From NCBI GenBank assembly GCA_018402075.1, contig JAGYJP010000003.1, positions 186,001 through 250,000 on the forward strand: DNA of 64,000 nt. The letters run 5' to 3'. Under the pieces are notes generated by a model, which was given only the letters and a program-made list of their open reading frames with translations, ran no database searches and was not told where the DNA came from. Source of the stretch: Candidatus Nanopelagicales bacterium. Its GTDB lineage: Bacteria; Actinomycetota; Actinomycetes; S36-B12. How positions within the stretch are numbered: the first letter of the stretch is position 1; every line of letters starts with the position of its first letter. A program made the translations under genes and the position numbers. This document shows, piece by piece, positions 1 to 7,430 of the stretch.

Positions 1-294
1 TCCACGGTTCAAGTCACGTGGCCACAAGATTTGCCCGATAACACCTACAAGGTTGCCTACCGCGTTGTCAGCAATGACGGTCATCCGATTACCGGTGCCA
101 TCTCATTTAGCTATACCGGCAGCGGCGCGAGCACAACAGTGGAATCAGAGATCGTGGTGACCGAAACATCTGAAACCCAGGAGCCGGAATCCACGGGAAT
201 CGCGCCCGTGTGGTTAATCATCGGTGGGCTTGTTATTGGTACTGGGATTGGCTACATCATGTGGCGACGCGCCAGTAAGCGAGCAATTAGTTAA
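1..294 (+). CDS. CopC-domain copper-binding protein, C-terminal part (5' end outside window)
   Basis: The reading frame is open from base 1, so only the last 97 residues are present; the TTG at 31 is not needed as a start. The segment SNDGHPITGAISF matches the conserved end of the CopC/YobA beta-sandwich, a periplasmic or extracellular copper-binding domain. A Ser/Thr/Glu-rich linker follows, then one membrane segment (about residues 70-90, VWLIIGGLVIGTGIGYIM) and a basic tail WRRASKR, so the domain is anchored outside the cell. It ends 17 bp before a CopD-CtaG gene, the usual partner in copper uptake for cytochrome oxidase. Copper ligands near the N-terminus cannot be checked here. Confidence 0.85.
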   Translation, partial: STVQVTWPQDLPDNTYKVAYRVVSNDGHPITGAISFSYTGSGASTTVESEIVVTETSETQEPESTGIAPVWLIIGGLVIGTGIGYIMWRRASKRAIS

Positions 295-311
295 TAGGTG
301 AAGATAGAACA

Positions 312-2327
312 GTGAAGACAACAGTCAGCGCCCCACAAACAATGCCGATTGCGCGCATTTCACTTGTTGGTGCGTTGCTGGTTGTCCTTGCTCTCACCAC
401 AACAATTAGCGGCCTATTTATTGCCGGCGGGTCTTATGAACCTGCACCCATTGGTATCTCCGATCCTGGACCGATCGTTGTATGGGGTTCCGTATTACTG
501 CGTGTTCTCACAGACATTGCCGCGGTAGTGACAATCGGCTTTCTTTTGGCCGCCGCATTTCTTGATCCATCCGGCAAAGACGGAATCCTTTCACCAGCTG
601 GGCGCAAAGACATTCTTCGTGCAGCATTGGCAGCGATCATCTGGATGATTTTTGCATTGGTGCAAACCGTGTTCCTCCTGGCTAATGTCCTGAGCATTTC
701 CTTGTCGGATGCAATCAATCCCACTGTCATCAGCACATACGCCACCGAAGTCCCGGCAACTCGAGCATTAATTGCCATTGCCATCATGGCCTTGGTCATT
801 TCCTTAGGTGCATTCGTGACATCTACTACAGGAGTTAGCGCCGCGTGGTTGGTATTCGCAGTGCTCGCGGCAGCCCTGCCCGCCCTCGCCGGACATGGCT
901 CAGGCTTTGGTGACCATGCACTTGCACTCACAGCGGGCGTTGCACACGTTGCAGGTGCGGTGTTGTGGATTGGTGGAATATTTGTCTTGATCTTGCACGC
1001 ACTGCGTAAAGACATTCCCTTTCAGCGCTCTGTCGAGAGGTTTTCACCACTTGCTCTCACCGCAATAATTCTGGTTGCGTTCAGTGGTTTGGCAAATGCT
1101 TACACCCGATTGAACTCACCGGTGGAACTTTTCACCACCGGTTACGGCCAAGTCATCGTTATGAAAATGACATTGATCATTGGACTGGGTGTCATTGGAT
1201 ACTTCCTGCGCAAACGAGTGATTCCCCAATTGGATCGCATGTCACGATCCATGATCTTTGCGCGCACAGCGTTGACCGAACTCATCATCATGGTGATGGC
1301 CATGGGACTTGGCGTGGCACTAGCGGCTAGTCCCTACCCACGGGCGGAATTCGAGTTACTTTCCTTCGGCGAATCACTCCTCGGGTATCCATATCCCGAG
1401 CCCCCAACTCTGGAGAGAGTTGCTCTGGGCTTCCAACTTGAACCACTCTTTTTGATCGGCTCGCTCATTGCTGCATCTTTATACGCAATCGGCTACGCCC
1501 GCCTCCGCCAGCGCGGTGACAAATGGCCCATCATGCGACTTGTGTCCTGGATGGCCGGGATCGCAGTTGTCATCTGGTGCACCAATTCAGGAATTGCCTT
1601 GTACTCACAGGTATCTGTTGGACTGCACATGACCCAACACATGACCCTCACCATGCTTGGTCCGATATTCCTCGTCATGGGTGCACCTGCGACATTAGCT
1701 TTGCGGGCATTGCGGCCATCGCGTACCGGTGAGCGCGGTCCACGCGAATGGCTCGTGTGGTTCCTCCACAGTCCAATTTCTCGAGTGCTCACCAACCCTG
1801 TGTACGTGTTCATCGTTTATGTAATCGGTTTGTATGGGTTGTATTTAACGCCCGCATTCGGTTGGCTGATGGGGAGCCACGTGGGTCACGTAATCATGCA
1901 GATCCATTTCATTACGGCCGGGTACCTGTTCTACTGGGTGTTGATCGGAATCGATCCTCGCCCTAAGCCGCTTCCCTACTGGGGTCGCATTGTTCTGCTA
2001 CTCCTTGCGCTCAGTGTTCACGCATTTTTTGCCGTCATCATGATGATGGGCACAACACCCATGGCCGTGGAGTGGTACGGAATTGTCCGTCCCGATTGGG
2101 TAACCGATCCACTCCAAGACACTCTCTACGGTGGTCAGGTCGCCTGGGGATTGGGTGAGGTTCCGGCGCTCATTGTGTTGATCGCGATCATGGTGCAATG
2201 GGCCCGCAGCGATGATCGGGAAGCGGTGCGCAAGGACCGGCAGGCGGATCGAGATGGCGATGCCGAACTCAATGCATACAACGACCGGCTCGCCGAAATG
2301 AACCGCCGAACCACCCCCCGAGGCTAA
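312..2327 (+). CDS. CopD-CtaG fusion: copper transport / cytochrome c oxidase assembly membrane protein
   Basis: Polytopic membrane protein of 671 residues. The first half (about 20-350) resembles CopD/YcnJ, with the motif HVAGAVLWIGGIFVLILHAL; the second half (about 380-640) resembles the caa3-oxidase assembly factor CtaG, with HMTQHMTLTMLGPIFLVMGAPA and further membrane histidines. Such CopD-CtaG fusions are common in Actinobacteria and are thought to bring copper across the membrane for cytochrome oxidase. The start is GTG at 312, 17 bp after the CopC gene, so the two are probably co-transcribed. The tail (about 635-671) is cytoplasmic and highly charged. The fold assignment is confident; copper transport is inferred from the family. 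Confidence 0.88.
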   Translation: MKTTVSAPQTMPIARISLVGALLVVLALTTTISGLFIAGGSYEPAPIGISDPGPIVVWGSVLLRVLTDIAAVVTIGFLLAAAFLDPSGKDGILSPAGRKDILRAALAAIIWMIFALVQTVFLLANVLSISLSDAINPTVISTYATEVPATRALIAIAIMALVISLGAFVTSTTGVSAAWLVFAVLAAALPALAGHGSGFGDHALALTAGVAHVAGAVLWIGGIFVLILHALRKDIPFQRSVERFSPLALTAIILVAFSGLANAYTRLNSPVELFTTGYGQVIVMKMTLIIGLGVIGYFLRKRVIPQLDRMSRSMIFARTALTELIIMVMAMGLGVALAASPYPRAEFELLSFGESLLGYPYPEPPTLERVALGFQLEPLFLIGSLIAASLYAIGYARLRQRGDKWPIMRLVSWMAGIAVVIWCTNSGIALYSQVSVGLHMTQHMTLTMLGPIFLVMGAPATLALRALRPSRTGERGPREWLVWFLHSPISRVLTNPVYVFIVYVIGLYGLYLTPAFGWLMGSHVGHVIMQIHFITAGYLFYWVLIGIDPRPKPLPYWGRIVLLLLALSVHAFFAVIMMMGTTPMAVEWYGIVRPDWVTDPLQDTLYGGQVAWGLGEVPALIVLIAIMVQWARSDDREAVRKDRQADRDGDAELNAYNDRLAEMNRRTTPRG

Positions 2328-2344
2328 GTTTCACCCGAATTGAT

Positions 2345-2360
2345 ATACCCTAGGGGGTAT
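2345..2360. promoter_or_regulatory. CsoR/CstR-like operator overlapping a start codon
   Basis: ATACCCTAGGGGGTAT consists of two perfect 6-bp arms (ATACCC/GGGTAT) around four bases. This is the architecture of operators bound by CsoR-family repressors: copper-sensing CsoR and persulfide-sensing CstR. It covers the first two bases of the ATG of the rhodanese gene, so the transcript is probably leaderless and repressor binding would block the promoter itself. No csoR or cstR gene is in the window. Confidence 0.6.
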
Positions 2361-2814
2361 GACTACTAAGAAGCTCGGCCTTGTCCTAACTGCCGCCACC
2401 ATTGCCATGTCCATCACCCTTGCCGGGTGCTCCAGTGACTCGACATCATCCACGGTTGAAACCCCGGATTCCTCGGTCGTCGTCGAGCAACCCGCCGGCC
2501 CTGAGCGTGTTGATGCTACCCAGTTCGCCAATGTCGTGGCCACCCCAGGAGTGACCATCATCGATGTTCGGACCCCCGAAGAATTCGCCATCAGCCACAT
2601 TGAGGGTGCCGTGAATTTCAATGTCGAGGGTCCCGATTTTGGTACCCAAATCGCTGGACTTGACTCGTCCGGAACCTATGCCGTTTACTGCCAGAGCGGC
2701 AACCGCTCCGTTGCGGCAGTCGATTACATGTCCGGTCAAGGCATCAATGGAATCTTTGAACTGGAATCAGGTATCTCCGGTTGGGAACAAGCAGGTCTTC
2801 CTGTAGTTTCATAG
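2359..2814 (+). CDS. Rhodanese-domain lipoprotein
   Basis: 151 residues. A lipoprotein signal peptide ends in the lipobox LAGC (Cys24), followed by a Ser/Thr/Val-rich linker. A rhodanese domain spans about 50-150, with IIDVRTPEEFAISHIEGAVN and an active-site loop YCQSGNRS whose Cys would carry the persulfide. The protein should act on the outer face of the membrane as a sulfurtransferase or persulfide carrier. The ATG at 2359 is the only start that keeps the signal peptide intact; it overlaps a CsoR/CstR-like operator, so control by copper or reactive sulfur is likely. The CopC/CopD genes lie immediately upstream. The physiological acceptor is unknown. Confidence 0.85.
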   Translation: MTTKKLGLVLTAATIAMSITLAGCSSDSTSSTVETPDSSVVVEQPAGPERVDATQFANVVATPGVTIIDVRTPEEFAISHIEGAVNFNVEGPDFGTQIAGLDSSGTYAVYCQSGNRSVAAVDYMSGQGINGIFELESGISGWEQAGLPVVS

Positions 2815-2816
2815 AC

Positions 2817-3575
2817 ATGATCTCCTTTCAATGGCGAGCGATTACATCGCTCGCCATTGTTTTTTCTATCATCTTCTCCTCATTTGCTTTCACAACTCTG
2901 TCCTCACCTACACATGCTGCGCCGACAATTCCCGCGGTGCTCAACACTGTCGGGGATTCAAATCAGGTTGTTTTAGTCCAAGCACCAAACTGGAAGTCCA
3001 CCCGAGGGACTCTTCGCGCATTTGAGCGAACTAACGGTAAGTGGATCGAAGTTGTCTCCACTATTCCCGCAGACCTCGGCTATGGCGGTCTGGTACCCGG
3101 TAAGGAAAGAAGGCAGGGGACTGGAAAAACACCCACAGGCACCTACGCCATCACAACGAGTTTCGGCCGCAAAGCTGATCCGGGAACAAAATTGGATTAC
3201 ATCAGGGTCGATCGCAATGATGCGTGGACATATAACCCCCGCTACCCGAGCACCTACAACATGTTTCAAAGTGCTAATCGGAGTTGGTCCAGTTACGGTA
3301 AATATGTGGAAAGACTGTATTCCTATGGCAAGCAATATAACTATGTAGCAGTGTTGGACTACAACCTTCCACCTGGAAAAATCACCCAAGGGGCCCGAGG
3401 AATTAATCGCACCACGGAGTATGCCAATACCCAAATGGGTGGTGGAATCTTTTTACATGTGAGCAATGGCAATAGAACTGCCGGATGTATAGCCATCACG
3501 GAGAAGGTCATGAAAAGAATTATGAACTGGGTTGATCCAGAGGAAAATCCGGTCGTTCTGATTGAAGTTACTTAG
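2817..3575 (+). CDS. Secreted L,D-transpeptidase-like (YkuD family) protein
   Basis: The start ATG at 2817, two bases after the rhodanese stop, gives a 252-residue protein with a classic signal peptide (MISFQWR, hydrophobic core, THA-AP cleavage site). An earlier in-frame ATG at 2781 lies inside the rhodanese gene and would spoil the signal peptide. The C-terminal part carries HVSNGNRTAGCIAI, which fits the L,D-transpeptidase active-site pattern HxxxG...(S/T)xGC with catalytic Cys, plus GTGKTPTGTYAI typical of YkuD domains. The likely role is 3-3 peptidoglycan cross-linking or anchoring a protein to the wall. An intrinsic terminator hairpin lies inside the signal-peptide codons. Confidence 0.82.
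   Translation: MISFQWRAITSLAIVFSIIFSSFAFTTLSSPTHAAPTIPAVLNTVGDSNQVVLVQAPNWKSTRGTLRAFERTNGKWIEVVSTIPADLGYGGLVPGKERRQGTGKTPTGTYAITTSFGRKADPGTKLDYIRVDRNDAWTYNPRYPSTYNMFQSANRSWSSYGKYVERLYSYGKQYNYVAVLDYNLPPGKITQGARGINRTTEYANTQMGGGIFLHVSNGNRTAGCIAITEKVMKRIMNWVDPEENPVVLIEVT
2830..2865 (+). terminator. Intrinsic terminator within the next gene's signal-peptide codons
   Basis: AATGGCGAGCGAT and its exact reverse complement form a 13-bp stem with a 3-nt loop (2843-2845). After one G comes a run of six T. It is placed correctly to end the rhodanese transcript but lies at codons 5-16 of the L,D-transpeptidase gene. Confidence 0.8.
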
Positions 3576-4366
3576 TAGACGGCAACGGGTTTCGCCACAA
3601 TGTCGTTGGCAGCGGGGAATTCATTTCTCCATTCGGTGACGAGGTTGGGATCAACTTCGACCGTGAAGGTTTCCTCTGTGTCACCCGCACTTGCGTGAAC
3701 AACACCCAGTGGGTCAATTACAGCTGAGTTTCCTCCAAGAATATGTGCGCCTTGTTGACCCACTTGATTATTAGCAATTACCCAAGCTTGGTTTTCCACC
3801 GCCCGAGCAGGCAGTACCGCATTCCACTGGGCAATACGTTTTGTTGGCCACCCGGAGGGAATAAGAAATACTTGGGCACCGGCCTCCCGCATTGCTCGAA
3901 ACATTTCCGGGAACCGGGCGTCATAGCAGGTAGCCAGACCGGTGAGGCCGAGTGGAGTGTGCACAAGAACATATTCGTGTCCGGGAGTCATTGTGTCTTG
4001 TTCCCGAGCGTAGGTGAAGACATGGACTTTGCGGTACTTCGCTATTAGTTCACCGGAATCGTTGAACACGACACTCGTGTTGTATAGGTGATCTCCATCG
4101 CGTTCGCAGAATGATCCACCGTGAATCCATATTCCGTGTTGACGGGCTTTGTTGCTCAAGGCTGTGGGCAATGGACCATCAATGGGCTGGGCTAACTCCC
4201 TGCACAGATTGAGGTTAAATGCCCCGGCATTCCAGAGTTCGGGCAAAAGCACCACATCTGTTGTTCCTGACAGCTGGTCAAGATTCTCGAGGACACGATC
4301 CACGCGTGATTCAGGTGTTTCGGTATCAGAACAGTCAAGCTGAATCACACTCGTTCTCACACCCAT
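3572..4366 (-). CDS. Carbon-nitrogen hydrolase (nitrilase superfamily, amidase-like)
   Basis: 264 residues, the usual single-domain length. The catalytic triad is visible: Glu43 in LLPELWNAG, Lys113 in KYRKVH and Cys147 in TCYDARFPE. This pattern is closest to the omega-amidase/Nit2-like branch, which hydrolyses small amides such as alpha-ketoglutaramate, but the substrate cannot be fixed from sequence. It is cytoplasmic with no signal peptide. The gene converges on the L,D-transpeptidase gene with a 4-bp overlap and diverges from the mycothiol-type enzyme across about 50 bp. Confidence 0.85.
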   Translation of the reverse strand: MGVRTSVIQLDCSDTETPESRVDRVLENLDQLSGTTDVVLLPELWNAGAFNLNLCRELAQPIDGPLPTALSNKARQHGIWIHGGSFCERDGDHLYNTSVVFNDSGELIAKYRKVHVFTYAREQDTMTPGHEYVLVHTPLGLTGLATCYDARFPEMFRAMREAGAQVFLIPSGWPTKRIAQWNAVLPARAVENQAWVIANNQVGQQGAHILGGNSAVIDPLGVVHASAGDTEETFTVEVDPNLVTEWRNEFPAANDIVAKPVAVY

Positions 4367-4417
4367 GGATTAATCGTATTACCTGCGTCAAAGGGGCAGA
4401 TCGGGCAGACTTTTCCC

Positions 4418-5242
4418 ATGACAAGTGATCTTCGCAGTATCAGTTCCCTCGCCGACCCCATGGCCACCTACCAGGAGTCCATTCGCGACATCAGTCAGTT
4501 ACTCGAGGGACTTGATCGGTCACAGTGGGATTTACTCACACCGTGCCCCGGATGGACGGTGGCCGACATCGTGGCGCATCTGATTGACCTTGATGCCATG
4601 GCAATGGGCGAGCCAAAGCCTGATCATTCCCCAGACTGGGATTCCCTTCCGCACGTCAAGAGTCCATCGAATCAGTTCACCGAACTAGGTGTGGATTACC
4701 GGCGCGGTACACCTCCGGCAGTTCTCCTACAACAACTCAACGACACTGCCGGCGCGTTAATGGAATTTCTCAGCAGCAATTCTCCGACCATCAAGGTTCC
4801 CTGGGTGAAAGATGAAATTCCATTGGATCGTTTCCTATCCATGCGCACATTTGACGCCTGGACACATGAACAAGATATTCGCGCTACCGTCAAGTTACCC
4901 GGAAATCTTGGAACCAACCCCGCACGCACAACCGCTCAACGAATGATCGCAGCGACTCCGTTGATTTGGGGAAAGAAAGTGGGAGCACCCGTGGGATCCG
5001 CATTGACTTTGACACTCACCGGACCCGAAGTGGAGGGTTCCGTTCATATTGTGGTCGACTCGGATGGGCGAGCAAGTTTTATTGATTCACAGGTCAACGG
5101 TGCAACCACCATCTCCATGTCATGGCCTGATTTCCTCAATGCATTTACTGGGCGAGTACCTGCATCAGAATCTTTGGCTGCCGCGGTTATGAACGGAGAT
5201 CTCGCAGCAGAGTTCATTTCGCAACTTCCTTCCACCCCCTAG
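4418..5242 (+). CDS. Maleylpyruvate-isomerase-family mycothiol-dependent protein (DinB fold)
   Basis: 274 residues of the actinobacterial TIGR03083-like family. The N-terminal four-helix domain has LTPCPGWTVADIVAHL and, further on, DAWTHEQDIR; the histidines and Glu are the presumed metal ligands of the DinB fold. The C-terminal part (about 165-270) looks like the SCP2-like domain of this family. Members use mycothiol as cofactor or make conjugates, implying a mycothiol-producing host. The start is ATG 4418 with no clear Shine-Dalgarno. The specific reaction is unknown. Confidence 0.8.
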   Translation: MTSDLRSISSLADPMATYQESIRDISQLLEGLDRSQWDLLTPCPGWTVADIVAHLIDLDAMAMGEPKPDHSPDWDSLPHVKSPSNQFTELGVDYRRGTPPAVLLQQLNDTAGALMEFLSSNSPTIKVPWVKDEIPLDRFLSMRTFDAWTHEQDIRATVKLPGNLGTNPARTTAQRMIAATPLIWGKKVGAPVGSALTLTLTGPEVEGSVHIVVDSDGRASFIDSQVNGATTISMSWPDFLNAFTGRVPASESLAAAVMNGDLAAEFISQLPSTP

Positions 5243-5267
5243 GCATGGTTATCGGCATATTGGCAAC

Positions 5268-5528
5268 ATGACTCGCAGATCTCATCAATCTACAAAACTA
5301 TACGGAAGCCGTGGGTGAAGTTGGCGCGCACATGATTGCCGCATGGTTAGGCCACAAACCAGACCAAGCCAAGTGAGATTGGTACAAAGAAATTGGTACA
5401 AAGAAGAAGTGGTAGACCGTGGTTATTCCGAACTGCCAACGGGCAAAATCCAAGACTTCGATGCCCACGAGTTTTGTGGAACAGCACCTCAGTTAATCCC
5501 GGAAAGCAGTTCTTCTTTCAGGGACTAA
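5268..5528 (+). pseudogene. Relic of a small gene broken by a 14-bp tandem duplication
   Basis: From 5272 one frame reads LADLINLQNYTEAVGEVG, then HMIAAWLGHKPDQAK, to a TGA at 5374. It continues DWYKE, then a perfect tandem copy of attggtacaaagaa (5378-5391 and 5392-5405) shifts the frame by 14 nt. After the shift the sequence reads EEVVDRGYSELPTGKIQDF and on to a TAA at 5526. Removing one repeat copy restores a single frame except for the TGA. The ATG at 5268 would join the frame only if one base were deleted. I do not recognise the family. Sequencing error at one spot could explain part, but not all, of the lesions. Confidence 0.45.
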
Positions 5529-5537
5529 AGTCCCACC

Positions 5538-6500
5538 ATGGCCTCGGACCCGGTGATGGATGTTCGTGGGGTTACCGAGGCACCGCTTTCTCGGATCCTC
5601 ACGCCTCTGATCACGCTATGGATCGTGTGGGGCTCCACATATATGGGTATTGCCCTTGTGGTGCAGTCCATGCCGCCCTTGATGGGCGCCGGCACGCGAT
5701 TCCTAGCCGCTACCGCCGTACTTGCTGTAGTTGTTCTCCTTATTCGTGGACCTACTGTTTTCCGAATAACCGGTGCACAGTTCCGCGGTGCTGCATTTAT
5801 GGGTGTCTTCATCTTGTCGGTGGGAATCGGCATTCTTTCCCTTGCCCAAAGGTATGTGCCTTCCAGCATTGCTGCCCTGATTGTTTCGGTCATGCCTCTC
5901 TGGATCATTATTTTCAGATTGAAGGCGGCTGATCGTCCGTCCAGGCTGACATTAATAGGCGTGGGCATTGGGCTCCTTGGATTGGGACTCATGCTTCTTC
6001 CCGGGGGAACCGAACCAGTAGGAGGTGCCAGTAACGCACAAGTAGCCATCTGGTCAGTCGCAATTGCCTTTGGAAGTTTCTCGTGGGCCTTCTTTTCGTG
6101 GAAGTCCACAAGCGTTGAGCAACCACGTGATGCACTCGTCACCACGGTCATTGAAATGCTCACTGCATCGGTGGTGCTCTCGGTGATTGGACTTCTGCTC
6201 GGCGAAAGATGGAATATGTCGGAGTACACCACTGCATCGTGGGCTGGGTGGGGATTTTTGGTGATTGCTTCGGCTATCGCCTACTCCGCATATGTCTGGT
6301 TGATTGGTAACGCACCCATGTCACTTGTTTCTACCTACGCGTATGTCAATCCGGTTGTTGCCGTGCTTCTTGGCTACTTCATTTTGAGTGAGCCAATAAC
6401 CACAGACGTAATTCTGGGGCTCACGATTGTTGTGGGCGGGGTTGTCTTGGTTGTCTCCGGTGAACGCCGACCTAAGCAACTTATTCAAGAACCTATTTAG
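5538..6500 (+). CDS. EamA/DMT-superfamily permease
   Basis: 320 residues with about ten hydrophobic segments arranged as two EamA repeats (about 15-145 and 165-305). The first repeat begins ITLWIVWGSTYMGIALVVQ, a motif typical of the RhaT/YdcZ branch, and the C-terminal repeat has PVVAVLLGYFILSEPI. Such proteins export metabolites or amino acids; the substrate is not predictable. The start is ATG 5538. The gene converges on ppk2 with 11 bp between the stops. Confidence 0.88.
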   Translation: MASDPVMDVRGVTEAPLSRILTPLITLWIVWGSTYMGIALVVQSMPPLMGAGTRFLAATAVLAVVVLLIRGPTVFRITGAQFRGAAFMGVFILSVGIGILSLAQRYVPSSIAALIVSVMPLWIIIFRLKAADRPSRLTLIGVGIGLLGLGLMLLPGGTEPVGGASNAQVAIWSVAIAFGSFSWAFFSWKSTSVEQPRDALVTTVIEMLTASVVLSVIGLLLGERWNMSEYTTASWAGWGFLVIASAIAYSAYVWLIGNAPMSLVSTYAYVNPVVAVLLGYFILSEPITTDVILGLTIVVGGVVLVVSGERRPKQLIQEPI

Positions 6501-6511
6501 GCGTCAATAAT

Positions 6512-7342
6512 CTACATTGGGTTCGCCGGCAGCAAAGTATCTGCATATTCGGGAACATAGTTATTTAAGTCTCGCGGAGGGCGCTGGTAACCGACAGCCT
6601 TCGGTCGCTTGGGCATGGTCAGTTCGCGCGGCTCCGCACTGTAGTAATCAATCGATGATAAAAAGTGGTGAATCGTGTTGATTCGTGCCCGTCGCTTGCA
6701 ATCAGCTTCCACGATGTACCAAGGAGACTCAGCAGTGTCCGTGTGAACAAGCATTTCATCTTTTGCCTTGGAATAGTCCTCCCAGCGCGCAATTGATTCA
6801 ACGTCCATAGGCGAGAATTTCCACCTTCGCATGGGATCTTCAAGGCGAGATTTAAATCGACGCTCCTGCTCGGCATCGCTGATACTGAACCAATACTTTC
6901 GCAAAATAATTCCGTCTTCAATTAACAGTCTTTCAAAAATTGGGGTTTGGTGGAGGAAACGTTGATATTCCTCTGGGCTGCAAAATCCCATCACTTTTTC
7001 CACACCTGCTCGGTTGTACCACGAACGATCAAAGAAGCGCATTTCACCTGCGGGTGGGAGATGATGCACATACCGCTGGTAGTACCACTCGGTACGTTCG
7101 CGTTCTGTCGGTGCAGGTAATGCAACAATGGTCGCTTGCCGAGGATTCAAATACTGGGTAAACCTTTTAATTGTTGAGCCTTTGCCCGCAGCGTCACGTC
7201 CCTCAAATAAAATGACTACGCGCTTGCCTTCAAGGCGAACCCATTCTTGGAAATTAACAAGTTCAGCTTGAAGGCGAAATAATTCCTCTTCATACGTTTT
7301 TCTCGGGAATTTCACGGGCACAGGTGTCGATTTTTTTTCCAC
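6512..7342 (-). CDS. ppk2: Polyphosphate kinase 2 (PPK2 family)
   Basis: 276 residues, a single-domain PPK2. It shows the Walker A motif FEGRDAAGKGSTIKR (about 46-60), the lid/substrate region RTEWYYQRYVHHLP and the Walker B-like MRFFDRSWYNRAGVE (about 101-115). These enzymes transfer phosphate between polyphosphate and nucleoside di- or monophosphates; length and motifs suggest the class I (NDP) group, but the direction is not certain. It is cytoplasmic. It diverges from a SpoIIE-type phosphatase gene across an 88-bp region with inverted repeats. Confidence 0.93.
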   Translation of the reverse strand: MEKKSTPVPVKFPRKTYEEELFRLQAELVNFQEWVRLEGKRVVILFEGRDAAGKGSTIKRFTQYLNPRQATIVALPAPTERERTEWYYQRYVHHLPPAGEMRFFDRSWYNRAGVEKVMGFCSPEEYQRFLHQTPIFERLLIEDGIILRKYWFSISDAEQERRFKSRLEDPMRRWKFSPMDVESIARWEDYSKAKDEMLVHTDTAESPWYIVEADCKRRARINTIHHFLSSIDYYSAEPRELTMPKRPKAVGYQRPPRDLNNYVPEYADTLLPANPM

Positions 7343-7430
7343 AGGTTCAGATTACTGAGTAATCAACAACGATTTGTGAGGAAAATCAAATCACAAGTGA
7401 TTCACAAACTCGATTTAGTAACCTTAGGCC
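7343..7430. promoter_or_regulatory. Divergent promoter region with inverted repeats
   Basis: The region separates ppk2 (-) from the phosphatase gene (+). GATTACTGAGTAATC at 7350-7364 is a perfect inverted repeat with 6-bp arms. Further right, TTTGTGA and TCACAAA flank about 25 bp that include the palindrome TCACAAGTGA. Neither matches an operator I can name. Confidence 0.35.

Noticed and set aside
434..1015. Minus-strand frame of 193 codons
   Set aside because: Antisense to the CopD-CtaG membrane-protein gene; arises from its codon bias.
5525..6232. Minus-strand frame of 235 codons
   Set aside because: Antisense to the EamA permease, whose membrane repeats are unmistakable.
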